From Shewanella maritima (GTDB lineage: Bacteria > Pseudomonadota > Gammaproteobacteria > Enterobacterales > Shewanellaceae): a stretch of DNA of 64,000 nt. Position 1 is the stretch's first letter. Each line of letters starts with the position of its first letter. Shown piece by piece: positions 38,038 to 47,684 of this stretch. A program made the position numbers and the translations under genes. Below the pieces are notes generated by a model, which saw nothing but the letters and a program-made list of their open reading frames with translations, did no database searches and had not been told where the DNA came from. The DNA lies in contig NZ_CP036200.1 of assembly GCF_004295345.1 (NCBI RefSeq), positions 2,315,001 to 2,379,000 of the forward strand, given 5' to 3'.

Positions 38038-39108
38038 ATGACCAAGTTTAAACCTTCAATGCTATCTCTAGCACTGCTAGCAAGCTGTGCAGTCAGCACG
38101 GCAACAAGTGCTGATACACTCGCAGAGCAACAAGCGGCTTATAAAGCCAAGCTGACACAAAAGCTCGATGCCACACTTGCTCCTGCGCAGAACTTTGATT
38201 TATCGAAAATGAAAATCAATCTGCCAATTGCCGACCACAAGCCTGCACGCAAAGGTCAAGTAATGGAAATTGAAGTTGATGAGCTCAACGACAAGACTCA
38301 CCCTTATACCAACCATTTCTGGTTTTACACCAACCCAGAAAATGGCGCCATGGTGATGACCTCACCGAACACTGCGCCAACCACCAAGAACAGCAGTAAT
38401 GCGCGCTCTGAGCTACGCATCATGCTACGCGGTGAAAAAACCGAGATTGGACCAAAGCACCCAAGTAATAACTTTGTTGTGGCAGCCAACCCAAATAAAG
38501 ACAAATACGGCGCAGTTGGCGGCCAAATGAGTGCTACCTTAAGCGTTGATTGGGTAAGCACCAGTGGCGACGACAGTAAGTTCCCAACCCACTCTGTGGT
38601 TGTGGGTCAAATCCATGGTTCAAGCAAGGTTGAGCCGCTAAAGATTTACTACCGTAAACTACCAAACCATGAGCATGGCTCACTGTTTTGGAACTATGAA
38701 ATCTTCCCGAAAGACATTAATGACCGCTACGATGTGCCAATCCCAATTTGGGGCTCGGCAGAACTAACCAAGGCCGATGCAAACCCAGACAACGGCATTA
38801 AATTAGGTGAGTTATTTAGCTACGATGTGACTGTGGCAGATAACATCATGACCCTGACTTTTGTAAAAAATCCAGGTACCGATGCCGCTGAAACTAAGGT
38901 ATTTAAAACCGACCTAAGCAAGCCTTATCCAGGTCACCCACTCGACCAAGGTTATGGTAACGACTGGATGTACTTTAAAGTCGGCGCTTACAACCAGTGT
39001 AACCAAGGCACTAAACACCCTGTATGGGGAACAGGCTGTACTAACAATGGTATTGAAGCTGGTGACTACACCCAAGTCAGCTTTTACGAGTTAGATCTGA
39101 AGCAATAG
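38038..39108 (+). CDS. Alginate lyase, PL7 family, secreted
   Basis: 356 aa with a Sec signal ending near TATSADT (about residue 25). PL7 motifs: NARSELRIML (about 115), VVGQIHGSSK (about 190) and YFKVGAYNQC (about 315). It is longer than the first PL7 protein and not a lipoprotein, so it is probably periplasmic or released. An extra Cys pair near the C-terminus (NQC, GTGC) may form a disulfide. It is the last gene of the plus-strand lyase run. Confidence 0.94.
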   Translation: MTKFKPSMLSLALLASCAVSTATSADTLAEQQAAYKAKLTQKLDATLAPAQNFDLSKMKINLPIADHKPARKGQVMEIEVDELNDKTHPYTNHFWFYTNPENGAMVMTSPNTAPTTKNSSNARSELRIMLRGEKTEIGPKHPSNNFVVAANPNKDKYGAVGGQMSATLSVDWVSTSGDDSKFPTHSVVVGQIHGSSKVEPLKIYYRKLPNHEHGSLFWNYEIFPKDINDRYDVPIPIWGSAELTKADANPDNGIKLGELFSYDVTVADNIMTLTFVKNPGTDAAETKVFKTDLSKPYPGHPLDQGYGNDWMYFKVGAYNQCNQGTKHPVWGTGCTNNGIEAGDYTQVSFYELDLKQ

Positions 39109-39128
39109 CTTTGGATTAGACTTAGACT

Positions 39129-39152
39129 AGAGCACCTTTGAGTGCTCTTTTT
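39129..39152 (+). terminator. Terminator after the second PL7 gene
   Basis: AGAGCAC / GTGCTCT with a 6-nt loop and T5 lies 20 bp beyond the stop. Confidence 0.9.
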
Positions 39153-39207
39153 GTTGCCGCCTGCAAATCAGCAAAGCACTCACAGACTGCACACCCATCG
39201 CAAACAC

Positions 39208-39780
39208 GCCTCACTCGAACCTTGATTAGCACGCTGTAAATCCATCCCAGGAAGCTCAGCTACCGCATCCATGCGGTAGATGGCTAATCAAGTCGTTCAA
39301 GCAAGCCGTTTTAGGTCCACAAGCATGATCTAGGATTTATCTTTTACCTGCCTAGAATGAGCAAATGAATCAGCAGGCTACTTATTTACCCCATTGGAAT
39401 TGCCGAAATGCGTTGAAGAAAATAGCGTGAGCCTGACAGGACGTCAGGCTAGCTTTCGTTTGGGCAGGGATGCCCTATCGAAAGCGGTAGCTAGTTTCGA
39501 ATAAGCATGAGGGTGTGGGATGAAATCCCACGACTTTTTGCAACGGCAAGTTGCGGCTAAAAAATAGGATTGGCACATAAGCCCGCTGCAGGCGTGATCA
39601 CCTATCTCAGTTACAAAAGCCGTAAGCTGAGTGCAACTATTACAATCAATGAGCCCGTTGAGTGAACGTCTCACTCGAACCTTGATTAGCACGCTGTAAA
39701 TCCGTCCCTGGAAGCTCAGCTACCGCATCCATGCGGTAGATGGCTAATCAAGTCGTTCAAGCAAGCCGTTCTAGAGGTTA
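39208..39780 (-). repeat. Complex hairpin-rich repeat block, inverted relative to 20.2-20.9 kb
   Basis: Two 72-bp stem-loop units (39221-39292 and 39681-39752, ends CTTGATTAGC / GCTAATCAAG) flank an array of perfect hairpins. The stretch from about 39574 to 39780 matches 20487-20665 in reverse complement. The block also holds a degenerate TTATTTACCCCATTGG word resembling the end of the element at 51700-51865. No gene is credible here. Confidence 0.85.
39420..39555. repeat. Array of short perfect hairpins
   Basis: Successive stems: AGCCTGAC-AGGAC-GTCAGGCT; GCTTTCG/CGAAAGC enclosing GGGCA-GGGA-TGCCC; TGGGAT-GAA-ATCCCA; and GCAAC-GGCAA-GTTGC. The loops are purine-rich and often contain GGA. The density is far above that expected by chance. 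Function unknown. Confidence 0.75.
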
Positions 39781-39850
39781 ATCAAACCCATTCTTCAATA
39801 ACTCTAGATAGTTCTGACCACCATTAACCGAGTACGGAACGTACAACAAT

Positions 39851-39884
39851 AAAAAAGCCACTTGGGTCACCAAGTGGCTTTTTC
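39851..39884 (-). terminator. Terminator of the symporter gene
   Basis: AAAAAGCCACTTGG / CCAAGTGGCTTTTT with a GTCA loop and U-runs on both strands lies about 65 bp beyond the symporter stop. Confidence 0.9.
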
Positions 39885-39950
39885 AGGTCGTTTTATTTGC
39901 AGGGTAACAGGGTTAACTGTTTAATCGACCATCTTTACGTTTGCTAAGGT

Positions 39951-41729
39951 CTACGCATTTGCCTTAGCTGCAGCATCAGCTTGCTCTTCAACTTTGTCGT
40001 CTACTGCTTTAATCAGCAGTAAACCAACCGACAGAACAATCGAGCCACACAATACGAAGATCAAGCTTGGGTAGAAGTCATTTGGCAGGAAGAACATTGC
40101 CATAATGAAGATACCTGCTACTGAGATCAGTGTACCTAGCATCTTACGTTGCTTGTTATCTAGCTTCTTCTGCTCGTCACATTCAGCAACCAGCGGCGTC
40201 GCTAGATTTTCAAAGAACTTATCTACATCTTTTTGGCGCTCGTCAGATAGCGGCTTATAGAACAGTGTCGATAGGCAGAAGAAACCTGCGGTAAAGATCA
40301 TGTGACCTGTTAGACCAAGCGCAACTTTAAGCTCAGACCACTCACGGCCTGTTAACTCATGCTCAAGACCAAAGGTAGATTGAATCATCTCTGGAGTGAT
40401 CATAAAGCCGACGACGAACGATACGATACCACCAACAACCAATGTGCCCCATGCCGCCCAGTCAGGCGTTTTCTTGATAAAGAAACCACAGAAAGCTGGA
40501 ATCGTCATAGGGAAACCAATCAAGGCACCCACGTACATCATGGTGTCAAACAGGCTTAAACCTTTAAGCGAGTTAATAAATAGCGCAACCAAGATAATCG
40601 CAATACCAAAGGCGGTAGAGGTTAGCTTAGACACTAATACCAGCTCTTTTTCTGCCGCTTGAGGGCGTAGAATTGGCTCGTAGAAGTTCTTAACAAAGAT
40701 ACCCGAGTTCTTGTTTAAGCCTGAATCCATTGATGACATGGTCGCAGCGAACATAGCCGCAATAAGTAGACCAACCATACCTGCAGGCATGTATTTCTCT
40801 ACGAAGTATAAATAAGCGAAGTCACCGGCTTTACTACCTGCATCAGGATATGCAGCGGCTAAATTCACACCTTCACCAGCAATAAACCAGCTTGGCATGA
40901 ACCAAATGATTGGACCCATAGTCATTAGCACACAAGCAAGCAATGCTGCTTTACGAGCGTTTTTAGAGTCTTTTGCAGCTAAGTAACGGTATGAGTTAAG
41001 CATGTTATTAGTAATGCTGAACTGCTTAAGGAAGATGAACACGCCCCAAAGCGCAAAAATGCTTAGGTAGTTCAGGTCGTTACCAGTAATGAATGACTCA
41101 GCAGGGAAATTGTCAATGATGTTGTCAACACCGCCACCGTGAATGACAGCCGCAACCGCACAGGTAATGGTTACCGCCATAATAACTAGCATTTGCAGGA
41201 AGTCAGATGCGATAACCGCCCATGAACCACCAGTTACCGACATCACAAGCACCACTAAACCAGTAAGGATAATGGTGGTGGTCATATCAAAACCAAAGAT
41301 TCCTGAAGCGATAATTGCGAGACCATTTAGCCAGATACCCGCGCTAATCACACTGTTTGGCATGCCAGTCCAGGTAAATACCTGCTCGTTGGCTTTACCA
41401 AAGCGCATACGAATGGCTTCGATAACGGTTACTACGCGTAATTGACGGAACTTAGGGGCGAAGTAAACATAGTTCATGAAGTAGCCAAAGGCGTTGGCTA
41501 AGAACAAGATAGCGACGGCAAAGCCATCTGTATAAGCTTTACCAGCCGCACCAGTAAAGGTCCAAGCACTAAACTGCGTCATAAACGCAGTTGCACCTAC
41601 CATCCACCACAGCATGTTACCGCCGCCACGGAAGTAGTCACTGGTATTGGTGGTGAATGATCTAAACATCCAACCAATACCCACGAGGAATAAGAAGTAT
41701 ACCCCTACAACAATCGTGTTAAGTTCCAT
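39951..41729 (-). CDS. Sodium:solute symporter (SSS family), predicted uronate importer
   Basis: 592 aa with about 14 membrane helices and an SSS core (GWMFRSFTTNTSDYFRGGG at the N-terminus, AAMFAATMSSMDSGLNKNSG near 330). The C-terminal extension has two further helices and an Ala-rich tail. SSS members such as ToaA/ToaB import unsaturated alginate monomers in Vibrio, and its location in this island suggests the same job. It is monocistronic, with the palindromic operator 56 bp upstream of the start and a terminator downstream. Confidence 0.9.
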   Translation of the reverse strand: MELNTIVVGVYFLFLVGIGWMFRSFTTNTSDYFRGGGNMLWWMVGATAFMTQFSAWTFTGAAGKAYTDGFAVAILFLANAFGYFMNYVYFAPKFRQLRVVTVIEAIRMRFGKANEQVFTWTGMPNSVISAGIWLNGLAIIASGIFGFDMTTTIILTGLVVLVMSVTGGSWAVIASDFLQMLVIMAVTITCAVAAVIHGGGVDNIIDNFPAESFITGNDLNYLSIFALWGVFIFLKQFSITNNMLNSYRYLAAKDSKNARKAALLACVLMTMGPIIWFMPSWFIAGEGVNLAAAYPDAGSKAGDFAYLYFVEKYMPAGMVGLLIAAMFAATMSSMDSGLNKNSGIFVKNFYEPILRPQAAEKELVLVSKLTSTAFGIAIILVALFINSLKGLSLFDTMMYVGALIGFPMTIPAFCGFFIKKTPDWAAWGTLVVGGIVSFVVGFMITPEMIQSTFGLEHELTGREWSELKVALGLTGHMIFTAGFFCLSTLFYKPLSDERQKDVDKFFENLATPLVAECDEQKKLDNKQRKMLGTLISVAGIFIMAMFFLPNDFYPSLIFVLCGSIVLSVGLLLIKAVDDKVEEQADAAAKANA

Positions 41730-42261
41730 CGTTCAACCTTAATCTTTGATGCTTTAGTGGACTATAATCCAAAACAGGCTTTCAATTGTACTACAATATA
41801 GCAATTGTGTGATCAAACGCATAACAGATAATTACCAAAACTATCTCTGCCACAGTTTGGATTTTCTAGCCCAGATTCAACTACAGAACGGCATCACAAG
41901 CAAAATAATAAAAACCATAAAAATCAACGAATTAAAACAAACAAAAATTGAATAAGATACAGCTTTGGTTGGCTGTACGGTTTGTAAATAAAAACGTTGG
42001 AATTAATAATGCCTTAAATCGAGCAAGTTAAAAAGAGGTTAATTGTAGTATTTATAAATCGACGTCGAGAATAATCGACAGAATTTTAGCCCGCCAAATT
42101 AACATCACAGACATAAAGCGCTGATTTTGTTGCTGATAGTGTGGGAATATTGAAAGTGATTAATACCTAATAAGCTTACATTACAGATTAGCTAAGCTCA
42201 GAAACAACAAAGCAGCGGTATTTCACCACTGCTTTACTAAAAATCGGTTACCTACGACAGT
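41730..42261. other. Intergenic region between symporter and CadC-like regulator
   Basis: 532 bp, AT-rich. It contains the operator-like palindrome at 41785-41797. Nothing else is recognised, and no credible gene is present. Confidence 0.55.
41785..41797 (-). promoter_or_regulatory. Putative GntR operator at the symporter promoter
   Basis: ATTGTACTACAAT is a perfect 6-1-6 palindrome that fits TNGTNNNACNA. It is shared in form with the palindrome in the PL17/kdgF promoter. Confidence 0.68.
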
Positions 42262-43545
42262 TTAAAGCATGACTTTCTCGTAGTGGGTCCAGGTCACCAC
42301 ATTCTCAAACAATGGCATAATCCACACCGCTGAGTTGTGAGTATGGCTTACCCGATAGAAGAACATCTCTTCATCACGCACGTTATGTTTGCGGATCTCA
42401 CGATAAAAATACATCGCGGAGTCACTGACATTCTCAGGGCGGATCAGGTTTTTCTGCAGCGACTTAACGTGGAACACATCCACTTCATAATCACCTAGAG
42501 TTTGACGATACTGTTGAAACTCACCGCGAACCTTATATTTAATCGGTGTGGTTAAACAGTCTTGATCGGTAATACATGCTGAGTAATAGAACTTGCCGCC
42601 AAGTGGCTGCTCATACACCAGAGAAATGCCTAAGTCAGCGCGTACCAGCAGCTTATTAGCAACAGGGAAGTAGACATCCGCGTGGTAGTGATGTTCTTCA
42701 ATCTCCCCATCATCGACACTACCAGCAGGGATCAACTCACGGTTATAGCGAATACGCTCTTCCATGATTTGCCTTAGCTGATCAAACTCAATCATGTTAA
42801 GCCCAGCTGGCTCCTGGGCGATCATTGCCATATTCATTAGTTGCTTGCCAACACACTTGCCGTCTTCAACATCTAAACAAGCAGCAAACGAATACAGCTG
42901 ATTATCGGCAAGCGCAAAGCCATCAAACGACTCAAACAAGCCTTTTACATTAGCTTCTGGGGCAATGTGCTTTTGCCACATAGACGGGTGTAAATTTTGC
43001 TCGGCGCCAGTATGAAATAGCGGTAATTGCTCTTCTACCTCACGTAAGGTAATCGGCACAGTTGATGACGTATCCCAAACGGCGGATTTTTTCACCACGC
43101 TATGATAGTCACTGTGGTACCAAACCCAGGCAACTATCGCCAATAGCACCAGTATCCCCATCACCTTAACTAGTAAAGATACGTCTATCAACGCCGCTTT
43201 TATCGACTTAGGATCAGACATGCTGACCATGGTAACGTGAGATTTTTCAGTAACATGCAGTTGATAACCGCGGCGAGCGATGGTTTTTAGTTGAACTTCA
43301 GTATAGGGGTCAAGCTTTTTACGCAAGGTACTAATGCACTGAGGTAATGAGGTGGCAGCAACAACGCGATCAGGCCAACCTACTTCTAGCAACTTTTCTT
43401 TAGTGACAATTTCGTCGCGTGTCTCCAGTAAATACGCAAAAATAGCAGCCTCTGAATAACTCAGCTCGACGACCGCGTTATTCGTTCGATCTTTTAGTAC
43501 TTTGGTATCTTGGTCAAAGTCTAAATATGGCGTTACTTTAATCAC
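42262..43545 (-). CDS. Membrane-bound transcriptional regulator, CadC/ToxR type
   Basis: 427 aa from a GTG start with AAGGGTGA just upstream. An N-terminal OmpR-type winged helix (about residues 5-100, with EKLLEVGWPDRVVAATSLPQ) is followed by one membrane helix (about 122-143) and a periplasmic domain of about 280 residues containing several Cys (C222, C230 region and ACITDQDC). This is the CadC/ToxR plan, in which a periplasmic signal controls DNA binding through the membrane. It lies downstream of the nos-like genes on the same strand (194 bp after nosY), so it may control the sulfite-reduction cluster. The target is inferred. Confidence 0.85.
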   Translation of the reverse strand: MIKVTPYLDFDQDTKVLKDRTNNAVVELSYSEAAIFAYLLETRDEIVTKEKLLEVGWPDRVVAATSLPQCISTLRKKLDPYTEVQLKTIARRGYQLHVTEKSHVTMVSMSDPKSIKAALIDVSLLVKVMGILVLLAIVAWVWYHSDYHSVVKKSAVWDTSSTVPITLREVEEQLPLFHTGAEQNLHPSMWQKHIAPEANVKGLFESFDGFALADNQLYSFAACLDVEDGKCVGKQLMNMAMIAQEPAGLNMIEFDQLRQIMEERIRYNRELIPAGSVDDGEIEEHHYHADVYFPVANKLLVRADLGISLVYEQPLGGKFYYSACITDQDCLTTPIKYKVRGEFQQYRQTLGDYEVDVFHVKSLQKNLIRPENVSDSAMYFYREIRKHNVRDEEMFFYRVSHTHNSAVWIMPLFENVVTWTHYEKVML

Positions 43546-43739
43546 AGCTCACCCTTCATCACAGCGCACACTCTCATCTCCACCGTGCATATTAGTAAAG
43601 TGTGCTGCTAGTTGCTGTGACAACCTACCCAATTATAGGCATATGCGGTTACATTAATTAGGCCGCGTGATCTTCGTCACTGTCTATACGGTAAAACTTT
43701 CCTTAAAAAACATGAAGCTAGTTACAACATAGTACAGTT

Positions 43740-44585
43740 TTACAAGGCTTTGCGGTTAAATAGCCGCTTAGCAATACCAGACAGCACTATTGGCCACACC
43801 AGCAACATGCCAACTAGCACACCAACATGCCAATTAAACAAGGGTAAGCGCTGCATTAATGAGCCTGAAGTATCTATGTTTACCAGGTTAATTGCGCGAT
43901 ATAGATCGGTAGGGTTGAGTAGCATCATCACATTCACTAACCACTGCGACATTGCCCCCGCATCAGCCACCAGCAAGGTCAGTAGCACGAGGTCATAAAT
44001 CATCGCAAAGCAAAACCAGATGATCAGCAAGCTGGCGATGACCTTGGCTTTCTCGGTAAAAATAAGACTCACCACAAAGCTCATTAAACTGTACGTAATT
44101 GCTAGCAAGCTGCTCGATAGTGCCAACATGGCAAAGGCAGTAAATGTTGGCGCGAGTTGATAACTGTCGCTAAATGCCAGCAATAAACCTGCACACAGCA
44201 TAAAACTTTGCATTATGGCTACTGACAATACGCCGCCATGGGCAACGAGCTTACCTAGCAATAAGTCAGTGCGGTTAATCGGCAGGCTTAGCAGCAACAA
44301 CATAGTGCCAGCCTCTTCTTCACCCACAAAGGCATCGTAACTCAGCATGATTGCGGCTAGCGGAATAATGAATACCGACAAAGTCGATAAGCTAGTGATC
44401 ACGCTATTAAGCGGTGGAATTGCCAAACTGCCGGTCACCACGCTGCCAGTAAAAGACACGCTCAGAGACATTAACGTAAATAGGCAAAAAATCACCAGCA
44501 GCCAACGGTTGCGGATGCAGTCCATTAGCTCTTTGCGAGCAACGGTAGCGATAAGCCCTAAACGACTTGGTAATTGCACACTCAT
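43740..44585 (-). CDS. nosY: NosY-like ABC transporter permease
   Basis: 281 aa with six membrane segments and the ABC-2 motif EEEAGTMLLLLSLPINRTDLLLGK typical of NosY. It overlaps the nosF-like gene by 4 bp (ATGA). NosDFY complexes help assemble copper centres of nitrous oxide reductase. No nosZ is present here, so service to the sulfite reductase is inferred. Confidence 0.88.
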   Translation of the reverse strand: MSVQLPSRLGLIATVARKELMDCIRNRWLLVIFCLFTLMSLSVSFTGSVVTGSLAIPPLNSVITSLSTLSVFIIPLAAIMLSYDAFVGEEEAGTMLLLLSLPINRTDLLLGKLVAHGGVLSVAIMQSFMLCAGLLLAFSDSYQLAPTFTAFAMLALSSSLLAITYSLMSFVVSLIFTEKAKVIASLLIIWFCFAMIYDLVLLTLLVADAGAMSQWLVNVMMLLNPTDLYRAINLVNIDTSGSLMQRLPLFNWHVGVLVGMLLVWPIVLSGIAKRLFNRKAL

Positions 44586-45604
44586 ACTGCGCCTCCTAGA
44601 GTCAACGAACTATTCGCTTTTGTATGCCCATAACTCGCATTAGACCGATCGACTAAAGCATTGCTGTCACTTTCAATAAAGCTGATACCAGCATCATTAC
44701 ACTGCTGCAGTTGTGACACCTTGTTGTGGTAAAGATCAGTTAAACTAGGCTGCTTCACGGTAAATTCAAACTGATTGATGCTAGCTAAATAGGCCACCAG
44801 CTCGGTTTTTTGCTCAAGCTGACAACGCAGCTCACCTTGATAATAAAACGGCTGCAATTGCGGATGGGCGTTAATCCAGTGCCCGATACCTGGCACGCGA
44901 ATAATTACTGGCAGTTGCTCGGTTGCCATCAAGCTAGGTAAGTCGCCCACAGCTAGACAGCGCCCTCGCCCCATTAACATGGCGACATCCAGGTGTGGCT
45001 CGATCAGGTTTAGCTCATGGGTACACACAATAATACTGCAGCCCGCTTTAGACAGCTCTGCCACCTTGCTATACAAAAACTGCGATGCCTGCGGATCTAA
45101 CCCAACTGTTGGCTCATCTAACAGCAACAATTTAGGCTCGGCGACAATCGCCTGAGCAAAACCTAGACGCTGTTTCATGCCTTTAGAATAGGTTTTAATT
45201 GGCTGATCTTTGGCGTAGCCAAGACCAAACTCGTCAATAATGTGCGCGACTTTACTGGCACTCACACCTTTAAGTGCAGCAAAGTATTCCAGCACCTCAC
45301 GACCTGTCATTTTGTCATAAAAGCTGATGTTTTCTGGCAGGTAACCAATTTGCGCACGATATGCCTGTAGCGCTGCGGCCGATGGCTTTTGGTTTAACTC
45401 GCAGCCAAGTACATTAACCATACCAGCAACAGGGCTAACTAACCCTAAAATGATTTTAATTAGCGTCGATTTGCCGGCGCCATTGTGGCCAAGCAGTGCT
45501 AGGGTATTACCCGCTTCTAGGGTTAGATCAATATCGCTAAGCACTGCGCGCTCGCCATAGTGATGACTCACCTGATTAAGACTGACGTGGGATGATTGCT
45601 TCAT
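44582..45604 (-). CDS. nosF: NosF-like ABC transporter ATPase
   Basis: 340 aa from ATG 45604, just beyond the nosD-like stop; the open frame is nine codons longer. Walker A is GHNGAGKSTLIK, the signature YSKGMKQRLGFAQ, Walker B LLLLDEPTVGLD, and the switch is CTHELNL. About 40 residues beyond the usual NosF length are present at the C-terminus, rich in Ser and Asn. It pairs with the NosY-like permease. Confidence 0.9.
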   Translation of the reverse strand: MKQSSHVSLNQVSHHYGERAVLSDIDLTLEAGNTLALLGHNGAGKSTLIKIILGLVSPVAGMVNVLGCELNQKPSAAALQAYRAQIGYLPENISFYDKMTGREVLEYFAALKGVSASKVAHIIDEFGLGYAKDQPIKTYSKGMKQRLGFAQAIVAEPKLLLLDEPTVGLDPQASQFLYSKVAELSKAGCSIIVCTHELNLIEPHLDVAMLMGRGRCLAVGDLPSLMATEQLPVIIRVPGIGHWINAHPQLQPFYYQGELRCQLEQKTELVAYLASINQFEFTVKQPSLTDLYHNKVSQLQQCNDAGISFIESDSNALVDRSNASYGHTKANSSLTLGGAV

Positions 45605-45614
45605 AGTGATTTCT

Positions 45615-47060
45615 CTATTGCAGACCAGCATTTAGCAGCGGGTATCTGTCTACTACGCCGTTGTTATCCAGGTTTTGAAATTGGCTATCTAACCACTTCA
45701 ATACCTGCACCACTGGGCTGCCCATCAAAAACTGGGCCTCTGGATAAAGCCAAAATAGGCGATCAAGTTTGTCGTTTGGTACATGAGCTGTATCGCCAAT
45801 ACCATCGCCATTAAGATCGAGCCCTCTGTAATCACTCCAATAATTACCTTGGTGGTCCTCGCTCCACTCAACGCGGCTTTCGCCGATGTAACGTACCTGA
45901 GTTTGATTATGTAAAAACTGGTTCAGATAAACCTTGTTGCTCTCGCCACCAAGTGCAAGCGCAATACCCACCTGGCTATCGGCTATCTTGTTGGCTTTAA
46001 TGTGATTATTCTGACTGGCATAAATAAACATGCCCTTGCCCTGAGAGAATAAGTCATCGTCACTAGGGTCTTTAGGCATAATTTGCGCTATCGAGTTGTA
46101 TTCAATATAGGCGTCGTTAGTCATATTCAGTAGCACCCCAAACTCACTGGCTCGGCTGACTTTGTTGTGGTGCAGTTTGATTTGCTTTGAACTCATTAAT
46201 GCATAACCGCCCACCACATCTTTTGCGGTGTTATCACGGCCGACATCATCCTGGGTATACATGTAATGCACGCCATATTGCAGCGCCGCGAAATAGTTGT
46301 GATTAACCAGGCTGCCTGTTCCCGACTCCAGATACACACCATCGCGCACATGGGTAATATGATTGTGCTGCACTTTAGGATCTGTTGCCCTAAGTAGGTG
46401 TACGCCATCGCCTCTATCGAGCATAAATGCACTATCATCGCCCTCAATTCGGTTATGACACACACGAATTTTGGCGACCTTTTCGGCATATACCCCAAAG
46501 CCTGGACCACTGAGTTGGTTGTCAAAAACCTTAAGGTTATCGCTCCCCTCACGTACTAAAATACCTGCATTCTTGGTATATAAATCATTGCCCCAATTGC
46601 GAATGCTTAAACCAGAAATCGACACCTTACTCGCTGCAACGGTAATGGCGCTGCCGCTGCCCTGGGCATCGACTTCAGCTAAATGACCAATCAGGGTTAG
46701 CGGCCTGGAGATAGTAAATTGCCCAAGATACAACCCCTTGTTGAGGTGAATTTCACTATAATCAGGTGCACTAGCAAGGGCATCGATAAATTGCGCGGTA
46801 GTTGAAACCCAAACCTGCCAACTCGGATTCAAGCTAGGCTCAGATGGTTTAGTTGTATCGTCTTGCAGCTGATGTGGCTGGTGTTCATAGTCACTAATGT
46901 TAGCTTTGTTATGACTTATGCTTGCTGTAGTTGAAAAATCGCTAGCATGCAGCTTACTGGTGAACAGCAGGCAGCCACAAACCAGCATGGCAATGCACAG
47001 CACGGCTTGCAGTTTAATATTTGACCTCTCATGCAGGCACGGTTTTACTCTTGCAAGCAT
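45615..47060 (-). CDS. nosD: NosD-like periplasmic beta-helix protein
   Basis: 481 aa. A hydrophobic signal (VLCIAMLVCGCLLFTSKLHAS) follows a charged N-terminus. It is then a right-handed beta-helix (PbH1 repeats, about 95-400) and the NosD-typical end NYWSDYRGLDLNGDGIGD. NosD is thought to hand copper or sulfur onwards in NosDFYL systems. The stop is 10 bp ahead of the nosF-like start. Confidence 0.9.
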   Translation of the reverse strand: MLARVKPCLHERSNIKLQAVLCIAMLVCGCLLFTSKLHASDFSTTASISHNKANISDYEHQPHQLQDDTTKPSEPSLNPSWQVWVSTTAQFIDALASAPDYSEIHLNKGLYLGQFTISRPLTLIGHLAEVDAQGSGSAITVAASKVSISGLSIRNWGNDLYTKNAGILVREGSDNLKVFDNQLSGPGFGVYAEKVAKIRVCHNRIEGDDSAFMLDRGDGVHLLRATDPKVQHNHITHVRDGVYLESGTGSLVNHNYFAALQYGVHYMYTQDDVGRDNTAKDVVGGYALMSSKQIKLHHNKVSRASEFGVLLNMTNDAYIEYNSIAQIMPKDPSDDDLFSQGKGMFIYASQNNHIKANKIADSQVGIALALGGESNKVYLNQFLHNQTQVRYIGESRVEWSEDHQGNYWSDYRGLDLNGDGIGDTAHVPNDKLDRLFWLYPEAQFLMGSPVVQVLKWLDSQFQNLDNNGVVDRYPLLNAGLQ

Positions 47061-47109
47061 GGCTCTACTCTTGCGTGCATAGAATGGTCCCTACAAACAG
47101 CCAACATGA

Positions 47110-47601
47110 CTAGTTGCCCGCCAATAGCTCTAGGCTAATGTCGTCATAACGCAACACGACACCACCAAACTCTCTAGCAAACTCGGTAGCAGCTTGCTCA
47201 GTAGAAAAAGTTGCTACAGCGCTACCCATCACCGCTTTACGGCTAGTGCCATAGACATACCAGGCAGTTTTTGCATCAATAAAGTGCTCATCGCTTGGCT
47301 TTTCCCAACTGGTTTTCGCCATATCATGTACATATAAATGACCAATCTTGCGCTGGTTTTCTGGCTGCAGCGCAAAGTTGAACATGTCACGAGTTGAGCA
47401 GAATTTTGGATTTTTTGCAGAGTCGTTAAACATGATTTGGCCTTTTGGGCCCGGATACTTAGTGATCATCATGCCACACATATGGCAACGCTCATGATCA
47501 CCTATTGCACCGACATGGTGATGGTCATGTTCATGTGGCTGCTCTGCACTGCAGGCGCTGATGGTAAATAGCAGCATCAGACTTAACAATATGTGTTTCA
47601 T
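47110..47601 (-). CDS. nosL: NosL-like copper-chaperone lipoprotein
   Basis: 163 aa from ATG 47601, giving a canonical lipoprotein signal (LLFTISAC). The mature start is His-rich (HEHDHHHVG). The NosL core CHMCGMMITKYPGPKG carries the Cys/Met Cu(I) ligands. NosL proteins deliver Cu(I), and a NosL homologue also accompanies the Wolinella mcc sulfite-reductase genes. It lies between nosD and sirD. Confidence 0.9.
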   Translation of the reverse strand: MKHILLSLMLLFTISACSAEQPHEHDHHHVGAIGDHERCHMCGMMITKYPGPKGQIMFNDSAKNPKFCSTRDMFNFALQPENQRKIGHLYVHDMAKTSWEKPSDEHFIDAKTAWYVYGTSRKAVMGSAVATFSTEQAATEFAREFGGVVLRYDDISLELLAGN

Positions 47602-47684
47602 AGTAAAATCTCGTTGAAAACCTCTCACTTTTTACACCAAAATTAGCGGCTAAAAAGTGAGAGGGGACGCATTTAACTCACTAC

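Noticed and set aside
43740..47601. nos-like genes considered as part of a nitrous oxide reduction operon
   Set aside because: There is no nosZ or nosR in the window and the genes are embedded between sirD and a regulator in a sulfite-reductase cluster.
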